The notes under the pieces: model-generated
What the model was told of the DNA's origin: nothing
The model's database searches: none
Seen by the model: the letters and a program-made list of their open reading frames with translations, nothing else
Origin: Arthrinium phaeospermum
Taxonomy: Eukaryota; Ascomycota; Sordariomycetes; Amphisphaeriales; Apiosporaceae
Length of the DNA stretch: 64,000 bases
Direction of reading: 5' to 3'
NCBI GenBank assembly: GCA_006503535.1
Contig: QYRS01000002.1
Coordinates: forward strand, 5,146,001 to 5,210,000
Part shown: piece after piece, positions 46,259 to 58,100 of the stretch
Layout of the letters: every line of letters begins with the position of its first letter
Position numbering within the stretch: the first letter of the stretch is position 1
Program-made: the position numbers and the translations under genes

Positions 46259-47921
46259 ATGTCGTCTTCGATGGATATTGATGATATCGATGCGCCCATC
46301 TCCATCGCGCCCTCCAACGAGGTGTCTGCGACCGGAAACGCAACGTAGGTGAATTTACTGATTACTTACTGTTTGATTGTTTCGCCTCAACCCGTGGAGA
46401 TTCTGACTGACATGTCTGTCTTTTCTCGCTTGCAGGATCTTCTGTTGCGAATGCGCTGCTCCCATCGACGGCCAGAACAGCACGAATGCGCTGTGCTACG
46501 ACTGCATCAAAACCAACATCGATGTTTCCTCGGGCGTTCAGCGTGAAGCCACCGTCCACTTCTGCAGAGATTGCGACCGCTGGTTGAACCCCCCTCAATC
46601 CTGGGTGTCCGCCGCGCCCGAGTCCCGCGAACTGCTGGCGCTGTGTCTCAACAAGCTCAGAGGTCTCAACAAAGTCCGAATAATAGACGCCAGTTTCATC
46701 TGGACAGAACCGCATTCCCGCCGTATCAAGATCAAGTTGACCATTCAAGATTCCGTATCGGACGGCGTCATCCTGCAACAGTCCTTCGAGGTCGTCTACG
46801 TTGTCGCCTGGCAGCAGTGCCCCGAATGCGCAAAGTCATACACAGCCAACGTCTGGCGAGCCTCGGTCCAGGTGCGGCAGAAGGTCCTCCACAAGCGGAC
46901 GTTCCTGTACCTGGAGCAGCTGATCCTCAAACACGGCGCGCACAAGGATACCATCAACATCAAGGAAGCAAAGGACGGTATTGACTTCTTCTTCTCGGCG
47001 CGAAACGGCGCTGAGAAGTTTGTCGACTTCCTCACCTCGGTCGTCCCCGTGCGTACCAAGAAGTCGCAAGAGCTCATCTCTCAAGATTCCCACACGGGCG
47101 CCAAGTCCTACAAATTCACATTCTCCGTCGAGTTGATCCCCATCTGCAAAGATGACTTGGTCGCCCTCCCCATCAAGCTGGCCAAGCAGCTCGGCAACAT
47201 CTCGCCCCTGGCCCTGTGCTATCGTGTCGGTACCTCCATCAACGTCATGGACCCCAACACGCTGCAAACGGCCGACATCAGCGCCCCCACCTACTGGAGA
47301 GCCCCGTTCGGCGCGTTGGCCGAAGCCCCTGCAATGGTCGAGTTCATTGTCATGGACATCGAGCCCTCTGGTCCCACCAACGGCAAGTGGATCCTGGCCG
47401 ACGTGCAGGTGGCGAGAGCCTCGGATCTGGGCGTCAACGACAAGGTCTACTTCGCCAGGACACACATGGGCAACATGCTCCATGCCGGCGACTCGTGCAT
47501 GGGCTACATGCTCACGGGCACCAACTTCAACAACCCCGAGTATGATGCCATTGAGCAGTCCAACACGTACTCGTCGAGGATCCCCGATGTCATGATTGTC
47601 AAGAAGCACTACCCCAACCGCCGCCGCAACCGCAAGCGACAGTGGAAGATCAAGCGTATGGCCAAGGACGAGGGCGAACTGTTGCCCAAGAAGGCTGACC
47701 AAGAACGTATGGATCGCGATTTCGAGCAGTTCTTGCAGGATATTGAGGAGGATGAGGAGTTCCGTCACGGTGTGCAACTCTACAAGGAGAGGCAGAGGCA
47801 GAAGGCAGCAGATGAGATGAGCATAGCGGAGACGGAAGGCGAGGATGACGACGTGCCGGGTGTGGACATGAACGAACTACTTGATGACTTTGATGAACTA
47901 GCCATTGAAGAACAGCAATAG
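46259..47921 (+). CDS. nmd3: NMD3, 60S ribosomal subunit nuclear export adaptor, 523 aa, two exons
   Basis: Exons are 46259-46344 and 46436-47921, joined in phase 2. Nmd3 binds the pre-60S subunit and recruits the exportin Crm1 through a C-terminal nuclear export signal. Seen here: the N-terminal zinc-binding Cys pairs (FCCEC, CYDC, FCRDC, and CPEC further on), the conserved QSWVSAAPESRELLALCL, the ribosome-facing KDGIDFFF and TKKSQELISQD segments, and an acidic C-terminal tail rich in Asp/Glu and Leu (VDMNELLDDFDELAI), which has the character of a leucine-rich export signal. Length matches yeast Nmd3 (about 518). Essential and shuttling between nucleus and cytoplasm. Confidence 0.96.
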
Positions 47922-48394
47922 TAGCTCCAAGCTGAGAGCCCCTATCTCTACAAAACCAAAATAAATTTTCCATTAAGAGCAATTCCGGCAATTGTCGCAT
48001 GGATCAGAGACTATGCTAACATATTGATTGCTTCCATTGCTCCGTGACATGCAAATCATTTCTTTATCGATGTCTGCTCTAGCTAATGTCACATCCCCTA
48101 GTATCATTCAGCGCTAGCTTATTGCAGCCATCTCTATCCACGCTATCATCCATTGAGTGAGTACCATCCGCCCCTTTCTGACAGCGCAGAACAAGTCGAG
48201 GTATAAGTCATGTCTCCTGGGCTCATCTCTTCCCCCGTTTCCCTTCGTTCAATGGCGTTGAACTAATGACGAGCACCCCACCCGATGCTCGATCGGACAA
48301 GGACCCCCCATCAACCGTTTTCTGAACGTCCATTAGAGCGGACTCAGATTGATGCCCGAAGGTCGTATGCCCATTGATTCGCTGCCTGTTCAGC
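47922..48394. other. convergent intergenic region
   Basis: It separates the 3' ends of nmd3 (plus) and the zinc-finger gene (minus). Nothing else was seen. Confidence 0.5.
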
Positions 48395-50084
48395 CTAGCA
48401 ATAGTCTTCATCGTCTCTATCCTTGAGGAACTTCGCATGTTGACGGAGCCGACGCTGCCACGTCGTTTTGGGGGTGCTGGTCCGCCAAAAACGGTGGCGG
48501 CGACGATGAAAACGACTGTTCAGGTTGCGAGCCAATAGGCCACGTCCGCTTTTGGTCCATGCCGCTCGTTGCAGTACCCTTTTTCGTTGCGAGCGTAAAC
48601 CGCTTCTTCTGGCGTGCATGGCGCGGAGGCGCTCCCGTTCGTCGTAGTCCTCCTTGAACTCATGGTACTTCTTCAGCTTGTCCAGCAGCTCCCCCTCCTC
48701 CTTCTTCTGGCTTTCTGGATCTGTCTGTTGCGGGCCTTGTTCTTGTCGGCGTTGTTTCTGGTAGAGCTCGTCGAAGTAGTCCTTGTGCATGGTCCCGGCC
48801 TGGACCCGCAGGTGTCGCAGGTACGTTGGCACGTTGCGGCCGACCTCGCCCCAGCGGCCCCAGAGGACGACGTGGGCCTTTTCGGAATCGTTCAGCGCAT
48901 GCCAGTCGACCGGAGGATCGTATCTTTCGAATTCCGGTCCCAGAGGACCCTCGGGCTGTGGCTGCTCGCATACTTCTAGCTGTTGTAGACCAGCGTCGCG
49001 GCCCATGCAGTAGATGTAGGTCGGCACCATGTTGGTCCTGGCCAAATCATCGTTGAGCAAGGCGCGGGCTTGCTCCAACGGCGTCATCTCGTCCCAGTTG
49101 GAGTTGGGGAAAACGAACCGGGTCTCGCCGTCAACCTCCTCGCGGGTGGGCTGCCACGAAGCTGCACTTCCACCAAGTAACCCACTATATCTGGCGAAGA
49201 TTCTGTCGGGTCCGTCCTCGTGGCGCAGCATGTCCAGCTCGCGCTTGTGGAGTGTGCAGCGTCTCTCGGCCGCGAGGTAGGACAGAGCGGCCTCTCCCCT
49301 CTTCGATTGGAAGACGTGGTCGGGACAGCTTTGCATGTCTTCGGATAGTAACTTGTCCATGACATAAGACATGTTGCCGATGTCCCATTGAGCCTGGTCT
49401 ATATACGCTTCCAGCTGGTCCCGCCGACTGCCCTGATGCGTCTCAGCGAGATGGTTCCCTTGTAAATGTTCGTGATCGCTTCTCAGGTGCTGAAACTCCC
49501 GAATCAGGGTGAGGCCTCTGGTTCGGGCATCCAGTATGTTCTCGGCCTCGCAGTCGTGGTGTACCCTAAGATGCTATTGATTGTTAGTGTACCGATTTTT
49601 GTTCTAGTCAAATATTGTGTATCTGTTGATACTCACATTGCGCAGATCCCACTGATCACTGTAGGTTTCGTCGCAAATTTCGCATGTCCAGGTCTGGTTT
49701 ACTTTCTGTTAATGGCACAATCTCTCTCCGTCTCATCATGCACACACTTGGTGCATCTAGTGTTAGCGCCCTACTCACCTCCGGCCCTTCGCTGCTGATG
49801 TTCTCGTCCTCGTCAAGCGCCATGACGACATCCTTGTCCGTGACAGTATCCTTCATAGACTCCTCGACGGCCGCCTCCACATCCTGCGCGACATACCTGC
49901 GTACTTCTTCTTCGTCGTGCGCCGCGTCGACGAGTACCTCGTCGGATTCCGAGGGGTCAGTCGATGGAGCTCGGAAGGTCATTGGTTGGTCGTCGGGGTT
50001 GGCTGCTTCGGGGCGGTTTCCGGAGCGAGGCGAAGAGGGTAGATCGGCTGTGAACGCCCAGCTCGGGCCATGGTTCCCTGCCAT
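48395..50084 (-). CDS. hypothetical C2H2 zinc-finger protein, 513 aa, three exons
   Basis: Exons are 50084-49779, 49693-49637 and 49573-48395, all in phase 0. The 57-nt middle exon codes exactly the CX2C half of a C2H2 finger (TWTCEICDETYSDQWDLRN) and exon 3 begins with the HX3H half (HLRVH), giving CX2CX12HX3H. The N-terminal 100 residues are acidic and disordered. The long C-terminal part has a conserved-looking core (MVPTYIYCMGRDAGLQQLEV, VVLWGRWGEVGRNVPTYLRH), a charged coiled coil (KKEEGELLDKLKKYHEFKED) and a strongly basic Arg-rich tail. A nuclear, nucleic-acid-associated role is likely but no precise function was recognised. A single C2H2 finger is more often structural or protein-binding than sequence-specific. 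Confidence 0.75.
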
Positions 50085-50619
50085 GGCGGTTTGGGTCGTT
50101 TCTGTTGTTCCAGGTCTGTCTCTTTTGTCTCTGTGTGTGTAGGTGGTTCACTTGATGAGTCAAATATGGCGAAGCTGATGTTTTGGTGGGAGGGAAATTG
50201 AGCTTGGATTGGAGGTGACAGCCGTATATTGTATGATGGAAGATTCCCGTTTAATGTTGCCTAATTGGTTGCCTACTCAACTGCGCTCCGTATTTGCCTT
50301 GTATTATCAGAGGCTGGACAACACAGGCCAGGCGAAGGGCTTTCTATTGCACCTCAGGCAGAAATATATGTTAGTTGTAGTGAGCCACCACAGGCCAGAA
50401 GGAATCACCAAGAGATGCCTAGTACTGGAATCCTAAGGATCTTGAGAAAGAGGGGCCATAGGTTTTAGACAAATGTCTCATATCCGAACCAACCAGTGAT
50501 ACAAACATGGCTACTAAGTCTAAGATAGTTGTATCTATGATCTTATCCGTGCTGTCCTCATGTGACCTAAGAAGACTGGGACTGGCCATATCCTGAGTAT
50601 CCTCGTTACAATTGGTACC
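50085..50619. other. intergenic, no supported gene
   Basis: Promoter of the zinc-finger gene on its left and 3' end of the DUF3176 gene on its right. No further feature was recognised. Confidence 0.45.
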
Positions 50620-52639
50620 CTAGACCATTCGTTCTTGGCTTGGGTAACCAGGCATCTGCCAGCTCTGTTGGAAGGAGGCATTGCTCAAGCCTGGCTGCAG
50701 AACTTGGAAAGTATCGCTACTGGCATAGTAATCCGCACCGGGTGGTCGAAGGCGCAGCCCCTCAGGTCCATCCCTCAGCTTGACAAAAACGTGTTTCTCC
50801 ATTTTATCCTTCACGTGGCTGTTTCTCAGCTGCGTACTGGTTCCCTCATCGAGTCCGTGGAGCATCGACTCCAGCATGTTGGCTTTCATGACGCGATTCT
50901 TGCCTCTGGAGGTGCCCACCATGACGGTCACCGAGAAGACGGAGCCCAATACGGCTGTCACGATCGGAAAGATCATGAATTGCCATCGTATATGGACGTA
51001 TATGATCCATTTTTCAGCAACCCCGGGGACCATCGTTCCATCCAGCTCGCGTATCTGGTACGACATCATCTGCGCCGCGTTTTCGAAAGACGTGGTGAAA
51101 CTGGTGGATTCGTTGAGTGCGTCGAATATTCTCTGGGATCCGTCGCCGACAATCTCATCGATGATCGTGGTGATGGAGGCCTGGGTGACATTGAAGTCCC
51201 GTTGTATATCAGGCACAGTAACTTCGTTGGGTATGCGAAGTTGAAGGTCGTCTCTTCCCACTATTGCACATGTGGTGTTGAAAACCCGTGAATCCAGCGA
51301 ACTGCCAAAATCGTTGCTAAACCATTCCTTGATGGTAGCGTTTTTGGCTGCACGGGTGTTCAAATTGTATTGAAATGACTCAGGAACCCTTTCGAACGTT
51401 TCGGAAAGTAGGCTCTCGTGGGTCTCTCCATTGGTCACGTTCGACTGGAATACCTTTGTGCACAGCCGTAGACCACATTCGGTAGCTGACATGACGTCGT
51501 TTTCCCAGGGTATATCGCCCTGGAAGTATCCCTCAGAAGGATGTAGCAACACAAAGGCCGCTATGAGCGTGTCCCAATTCTGCAGATTGTAGGTATCTTT
51601 GGGGCGGACAAGAGTTCGCCCGGCCACTGTAGAGTTTCCACAATAGCTGCTCCTCTTTCCACTCCCTTTCCCATCCACGCCCCAGAAGAAAGCTTCGCTG
51701 GAACCGTATGGGATGGTGTAATTCGTAACCTCGGTTCGCTGGAGTCCATAGACACCGCCACAGTCAGGAACTCCGTCAGGTATTCTCTGTTTCTTCAAGT
51801 GGGCTGAAACGTCGAAACAAGAGCTGCAGAAAGCCAGTGTAGAATAGGGTTCCCATGTACAGTTTCCGGTCTGACAGGTGACCAAAGGTGGTTTGGCCGC
51901 GTTGGAAGCTGAGCTGTTCACGAAGCCCAGGATAGAGCTTGTCGACATGCCCACATTGGCTTTTGACCCGAAGCACCCGACGATGCCCTCCTCGCCATGG
52001 TAACGAGGTCGTATCACGTTGAAGAACTCCTGGGATCCGATATCCAGATGTGAGGCGCGGCCAAGAGATGCGACGTCTGTGGTTCCTTCCGAAGCCAGTC
52101 GCCCTTCGTAATTGATGATTGCTTGGAGGAAAGGGTCGACGCCGACGAGAGCAACCGTGGCCAGAGCACCAAACGAGACCCAGTGACTGCATCGGATGTG
52201 AGCACAAACGGGTATATGCGGGGTGCGTGGGTAATACTCACCGAGCCTTCAGCCGCCACAGCAGCCCCAAGCTCCCCAAGGGCCCGCGACTGGCCTCGTC
52301 GATGGCCGCGAAGACAGCAACAGGGCCGGAGCGCTTGCTGAACCAAGACCACTTTCCTTGGCCCAAGCAGGATCCTACCGCAAACGCCAGTGGCGTTCTA
52401 AACACCACCGAGAGGATGGATGCCACCGTGTTGAGAGAAAAGGGGGCTTTCCAATCATCGAGCGGCTTCCGATCCTCTTGTGTGAGGAGAATGATTAGCG
52501 CTATCAAGGCGGCGGCGCTGCAGAGGAGAGCCGCAATCTCAGGTGCCCAATTATGCGTCCTGGTGGCTGTACCCTTTCTTTGCTCAGTCGGAGCCTTGAT
52601 GGGGGTCAGAAGGATGTCGTTGGCGTTGTAATTACCCAT
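50620..52639 (-). CDS. DUF3176 integral membrane protein, 654 aa, two exons
   Basis: Exons are 52639-52242 and 52186-50620, joined in phase 2. The start is the ATG of MGNYNANDILL. Three hydrophobic helices lie in the first 160 residues (EIAALLCSAAALIALIILL; VASILSVVFRTPLAFAVGS; FGALATVALVGVDPFLQAII) and one near the C-terminus (FMIFPIVTAVLGSVFSVTVMV). Between them is a large Cys-rich, Asn-X-Ser/Thr-rich domain (CQTGNCTWEPYSTLAFCSSC) that should face outside or the lumen. The motif WKAPFSLNTVASILSV is characteristic of DUF3176, a family confined largely to filamentous fungi and of unknown function. The cytoplasmic tail is charged and ends in a disordered stretch. Confidence 0.88.
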
Positions 52640-53069
52640 GGTTGCTGGCTGCTTGGGCGAATCTAGCAGCAGGGCGAGCAACGATTCGCGTGCTTACTTT
52701 TTGTGAGATGGTGGGAAAAGCTGTCAGATTTGTCTTACCCTTTCATTCTGGTGGGCGGCCTTGGCATAGAATCATAGCCGGAAAAAAGCAAGCAAGACTT
52801 GGCACCATTCATTTCGCCCCCACGCAGCCTTACACGTAAGATGGTCATGCAGTGCCTTGGTACGACTTTGCTATGCTAAAAATAGGGTCAACCGATGCTT
52901 CGTAGCACCGAGCATGCAGACACGCCAATACCAAGCATTACTTCCCTTGATCGGTTCAAAACTATTTCTGTCAACCAACCAAAAGCATATTCTTAACAAC
53001 CAATCATTGCTGTACTTGGTCATTGTTGATACTCTCCCAATACTTCGTGCCCGCCAGGAGAACCCAGCC
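52640..53069. other. intergenic, no supported gene
   Basis: Promoter of the DUF3176 gene and 3' end of the next minus-strand gene. No other feature was recognised. Confidence 0.45.
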
Positions 53070-53717
53070 TCATACCTTCTTGAACTCAAAGCGGGTGGTA
53101 CCATGCATCCGTCTGACCAGGCTCTTTCCATCCTCGCCGGTAACATACAGCTTGGTATGATGGGCCACCATCATAGCGTACCAATACTGGCTCAACAGCT
53201 GATACCCGCCCATGGGATGGGGCCTCGCAATGATGTACTCCGGCTCGTGGAGCACGGCTGCCTTAGCCTGCATGCGATCTGTACCATTGTGACCGAGGTA
53301 GCAACCGGTCTTGGGGTTCTGAAACCCGAAATTGTTGTCGCTTTCGACGCATAACCATTGACAATTGACAGCAGCAGTGGAGGCCTCTGACGGGTCCCCA
53401 AGAGAGACTTGGCCATTGTAGTGGCGAGCGATCGCCCTGCCGGTGACTTTCTCGATGATCATGTAGGTGTTTCCCGGCCACGGCACAGTGGGGCAGCAGT
53501 GCCCGTCCCAAGCGTCACCACCGGCAACTTCTTCGGGGTAGAGGCTTTCGTTTTCGTCTCGGTCGCTGCCAGCTACTGTGGTGGATGGTGTGAAGATGGG
53601 TTTTCCGCCATTTTCTCGCAAGGATTTGTCTTGAGCGGCTTCGCAGGCCATGATGGTAATGAATAACAACACTAGAAATATAGTCAGGATGACACCTTCC
53701 GACATTTCGAAGGTCAT
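53070..53717 (-). CDS. membrane-anchored beta-trefoil-like protein, 215 aa
   Basis: This is a single exon. The first ATG in frame is at 53717; a second at 53705 has a better context and would remove four residues. Residues about 7-25 are a hydrophobic helix (VILTIFLVLLFITIMACEA) that could be a signal anchor. A Ser/Thr/Glu-rich spacer follows. Residues about 80-215 have the repeated short-strand pattern of small fungal beta-trefoil (fascin/ricin-like) proteins: TYMIIEKVTGRAIARHYNG, then FGFQNPKTGCYLGHNG and ending TRFEFKKV. Such proteins are common and uncharacterised in fungi; carbohydrate or protein binding would be a guess. Confidence 0.65.
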   Translation of the reverse strand: MTFEMSEGVILTIFLVLLFITIMACEAAQDKSLRENGGKPIFTPSTTVAGSDRDENESLYPEEVAGGDAWDGHCCPTVPWPGNTYMIIEKVTGRAIARHYNGQVSLGDPSEASTAAVNCQWLCVESDNNFGFQNPKTGCYLGHNGTDRMQAKAAVLHEPEYIIARPHPMGGYQLLSQYWYAMMVAHHTKLYVTGEDGKSLVRRMHGTTRFEFKKV

Positions 53718-54371
53718 ATGGGTCGGGTAGAAAGTGGTTGAGAGCTTGATCTGGATTACAATCAAGTGGAAAGCAGGAGTTGGAGAAAGAGTCGAACGGA
53801 CACCGGTAGGCCTCCAGCATCAACCCAAACGCGCGGGCCTCCTGGACGGCCTCCCACATTAGTTCAAAGCAAACACATATCGTTTGCGTCACCATTGCCA
53901 TCGGATTTACATTCGGTCTGAAGATTGCCCCAATATGTAAGATTGCCGGGTGGGCTTTTATGCCCAATCCAAGCCCGATATTTTGAAGGTACGCTGATAG
54001 GGACGGGACGAACTAAACCCGCGACAGGAGAGCATCTAGTGCTGAACTCTCTGTTCATTGACAACGTGATTTTTTTTCAGGTCTCAATGACCATCACCGC
54101 CATTAGACCTGATACGATCAGGTCCATCCGTACATGTGCGCTGGCGTTGTGTGACAACGCCAGCGCACATCATCAGCATCACCACCTTTGCGAAAGCGGA
54201 TCTTTGGATGCCAGTGTTTGATCTGTAGCTCTTTGGGCTCGTCAGTACAGTGGCTGGCGTAGGGACGGTCCGAAATGGAAACGTTCGGCGACGGACTTGA
54301 TGTGGTTTTACGTGAACCGGAATCGGGAGAGAACCAGGTTCGATGGTGGTGCTGTTGTCGGAGATGCGGGG
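53718..54371. other. intergenic region containing a strong hairpin
   Basis: Upstream region of the beta-trefoil-like gene. It holds the perfect inverted repeat listed separately and no supported gene. Confidence 0.5.
54134..54170. repeat. perfect 17-bp inverted repeat with a 3-nt loop
   Basis: The arms ATGTGCGCTGGCGTTGT (54134-54150) and its exact complement (54154-54170) flank the loop GTG. The stem has no mismatches and is G/C-rich, so it would form a very stable hairpin in RNA or a cruciform in DNA. It is isolated, with no T-run or other copy nearby. Confidence 0.95.
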
Positions 54372-54710
54372 CTATCGCTTGGTGGGCAGGGCCTCTTCAG
54401 ACCGAGAGGCGACGGGGGCGATAGACGGGGTGCTGTCGGCCGTCGGTTCGCTGCAAGGTCGGATTGTACTTGCCCTGTCCCCTCGGGGCGTATAAGCGGG
54501 CGGCGGCAGCTCTTCTGGTAATGCGGTGTAGAGCGGAAGGTCATCTGTGCTGGAAGCGACCGGCCTACTGCGAGTAGAAGACAACCTTTGCTCAGTTTGT
54601 TGGGTATTGCGTTGGCCATTAACCTCTCGTCTGGCAGTGAGCGCTTCGTAGGTCCTGGTAGGTACCACGGTGTGGTCCACAGAAGGGGGCCCTGTTACTC
54701 GGTAGGGCAT
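54372..54710 (-). CDS. possible small Pro/Ser/Thr-rich protein with a PPxY motif, 112 aa
   Basis: This is an ATG-started frame in a fair context. The product is disordered and rich in Pro, Ser, Thr and Arg, with LPPPAYTP at about residues 71-78. PPxY motifs bind WW domains such as those of Rsp5-type ubiquitin ligases and often sit in cytoplasmic tails of fungal membrane proteins. No membrane part or further exon was found, so this may be a stand-alone small protein, a relic tail exon, or a chance frame. Confidence 0.35.
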   Translation of the reverse strand: MPYRVTGPPSVDHTVVPTRTYEALTARREVNGQRNTQQTEQRLSSTRSRPVASSTDDLPLYTALPEELPPPAYTPRGDRASTIRPCSEPTADSTPSIAPVASRSEEALPTKR

Positions 54711-55153
54711 TCTCTCGTGTTTGTTTTCCGGGCTGAGGATGGAAGAATGCGCCTAGAACATTTCTCGATGGATGACCGGGAACTGCATGGGACTCTCACA
54801 GGCAAATACCCCAAATGCTTTGAAATATGAGTCCCAGGAGGGTTATGAAATCCTGAGGCCTCCCGAGGGCTCGTCTGGCGAATAAAATAACCTTCAGTCA
54901 GTCTGTGGTATGATGTTGGAACGAGTGGGATGGGTTGGCTCTTTCCCCATATTGAAGCCAGATGGCTTGGTATTAACCCAGTGCAACCCAAACCTTCCAA
55001 AAGACTAGGGAAAATTGAGCAGCACGAATGATTTAAAAACACATCTCCCCACCATTGCAATGCGCTCGCGCTTCTAGAAACCAGCTACACCATTCTTATC
55101 CCCTTGGAGTATTCCGCTTCCAGTGTTGAATACGAACAGGGCCGGCAACAACC
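54711..55153. other. intergenic, no supported gene
   Basis: Promoter and 5' UTR of the glycine-rich gene. No other feature was recognised. Confidence 0.45.
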
Positions 55154-58100
55154 ATGGCTGCATCCGGATCCAAGCTCATCGACACCAGCGGCCAAGACGG
55201 CCGGCCGGGTCTGGAATTCATTGATCAATGGCCTCAGGCTAGTCACGGCCAAAATGGGAGGCACGGGCGGTCTGCTGGGGCCCCAACGCCTGGCGTAAGT
55301 CGGATTTCGAGGTTCATTCCTTTATTCCAGTGGTATTAACGACGAAACTGGGCAGGCAGCTGGCTCTCGCATATCAGTCCGGCTAGCGTACTCTCAAGAC
55401 AGTCCCTCCGTGGTTCAAGTCTTCGGACGACGTGCGGCCGAGTTCTGGACTGTAGCCACGGGAGAAAGACTGCTGCTAAAGGCCAATGGAGGTAATGGTG
55501 GCGCTGGTGGCCGCGGCGAGCATGGACAAGATGGTGGTCACGGCAGAAGAGGGAGGAGCGCCACGCAGTTCAGCAAAGGCGAAGACGGCGAGAATGGTGG
55601 CAATGGTGGGGAGTACGTGAGAAGCACGCCGAGTATTTCCGCAGGCATAACGTTGATTTCTTGGAAAGAGTCATATTACTAACGTTGAGTGTCGTAGTGG
55701 TGGCTTTGGCTCAAGCGGCGGAGGTGGAGGCCCAGCAGGCGATATTCTTGTCGCGGTGGATGTGGACGATACCGATCTACTCTTGCCCCTCGACTTCAAT
55801 GTCAAGGGTGGCATGGGAGGGCAGAGGGGTGCCCACGGCACGCCCGGAGCTGGTGGCCGAGGAGGCCGAGGGGGCTCTTCCTATGTCGGCAAAGATATAT
55901 ACCGCAGTGGAGGGAAAAACGGAAGGCCGGGCTTCCGGGGGCACCAACCATCCACGCACTTGAGCGCAGGCAAATCGTGAGTTACAGGGCTAGAATGTTG
56001 CCAGTTGCCCAGGACAAAAGCTAACCAAGAGAAAACCAGTGGTACGGATGGTAGGGTCCAGATCAAGGTCAAGTATAAGCACGCTCAACCGAGGACGTAT
56101 CCGGGCGTCTATGAACTGAAAGTCGTCAGGTTCGACATCACGGACGAGAATCACGATGGCATCAACGAGCCGGGTGAGCATATACTCGTGCATAACCTGG
56201 TTGTCAGAAACACGGGTCACATGCCCTCCCCTGCCACCCGATCCATCCACGTCATGATCCAGGGCACCCAATATCTCGAGCCGGTGTCTTCCGAGCCCAT
56301 ACAGTTGCCCTACGAGATCCTCCCGGGCCAAGAGGTCGAGGTGCCAGGAGTGCTGCGAGCGCTGATCCGAAATCAGGCCCGTGACGAGCCAGTAGGGTCG
56401 CTTGTGGACGTAAACGACTGGGTACAGTTGGTTGCCGTGTTCCACGAACGTCTGAATCGACCGATCCCGGGCTTCTGTGGCCCCACTCCAATCCGCATAG
56501 GCTACCCCCTAGTGCTCGACGCACCTGACTTCCTTCCAAGTGTCGCCAAAGGAGATCGAATCAGGTTTAGATGGAGGGTAGGTTGTGTGGCGTTCGTCGT
56601 GACCGAGGATCAGGAGGCTGACAAAAGACTACCTAGCTCCACAACAAATCCCGGAAAGCCTACGGACACAACACCGACAGGCCCTGTGCAACCACTTTTA
56701 CCGAAACCCAGGACAACGAAGAGGCTTGTTTCCTTTTGCTAGACGATTCTCGGGGCCTCGATCAGATCGACGAGATACAGCCGGGATCGACCTTGACCAT
56801 AGACCAGGAGTTTACCGTTAACAACAAGGTCGAAGACTTTAGCAACGGACGTCTGAGAGTCGAGCTGCATCTGAGTGACCCGAGAACAGGGCTGATACGA
56901 ACAGTCCAAGAGCATCACATGCCGGTTCAGATCTCCTGCCCCTACCAACGCTCCGATGATCCGGGATACCTTGTGGTCGTCAACAGCAGCACGCCCAACT
57001 TTGCTATCCGCCAAACCCTGGGATTCCTTCGACACCGCCTGCGCATGAAGGTAGACGTCTTCAACCTGAGTGTCTACGGTTCGTACGAAATCCGAGACTC
57101 CTCTGGTGATTCGGTCCTGAGCCAGTACCGGGGCAAAAGTATCATCATATTCGGCAATCAGTACAACCACCCCGGGGTCGGCTTGATTAGGCCATGGGAT
57201 CTCATCGATACACGTGCTGTGACGGCGCTCTTGAGGAAAGGAACGTCCCTGCATTTCTCCAACGTGGCGGAAGATGATTTGCCTAGCCTCCAAGCCTGGG
57301 CCAACAGAGTGGTTTTCCCGGTTCACCGGTTGGGGGCTGATCGGATTGCCAGTGTCCGGGACGCCAAGACTCTCGCCGCCGAGCTTCGAAGTCCCAGTGT
57401 ACAGTTGATGACGCCGCACGAGTTGACAATCGCGCAGTCCCCTATCAATGTGTTCGGAAGTCTCGAAGGTACGCTGGACCGTGGGGCCAGGTCGGCTGCC
57501 AGGATAATGACCAAGAACATACCGCTTAGAAGATTCGTCGTGGCGCCAGTTCCCATTGCATCCAAGGAAGATGGTGATACATCGAAGACTGGTCGCATTG
57601 TCGTCATAGAGGGCGTTCCAAAGACGGCCAAATTGACAGCTGCCACAGCACCATTCCGAGAGCTACCGCTCGATGCTCGCCAGACGGAGAGCGTGTCTGG
57701 CCACGATGCATTCCTACTAATCTCATCACTCCCGTTCATCACAAGGGTTTGTATGTTTTGGAATACGATCTACCACGCGGAAGGCCATGGCATTCGATTG
57801 GATGCACTATTCGAAGGAATCCTCGAGGGAATCCAGACACCCAAGCCGCCCTTGGAAAAGGGAAAAGCTGACTCTGGCCAAGCCCCTATCGTGGATCGAA
57901 CGGTAAGTGCCCTCTTTTCAAGAAGCTGTGTAAACTCTGATCGAGAGTCAGCCTGACTGATTGACGTCTTTCAACCGACAGATACTCCACGCACTCACCA
58001 TGTCCCTGCAGTTCGACCTTGGCAACGAGATCTACTGGATGATGGGTGCCAAGGCAGGAGAGGTATCGCAAATGCCACTGACGAGCCACTTCTTCTACTC

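Noticed and set aside
46836..47777. 313-codon open frame on the minus strand
   Set aside because: Antisense shadow of NMD3 caused by its GC-rich third codon positions.
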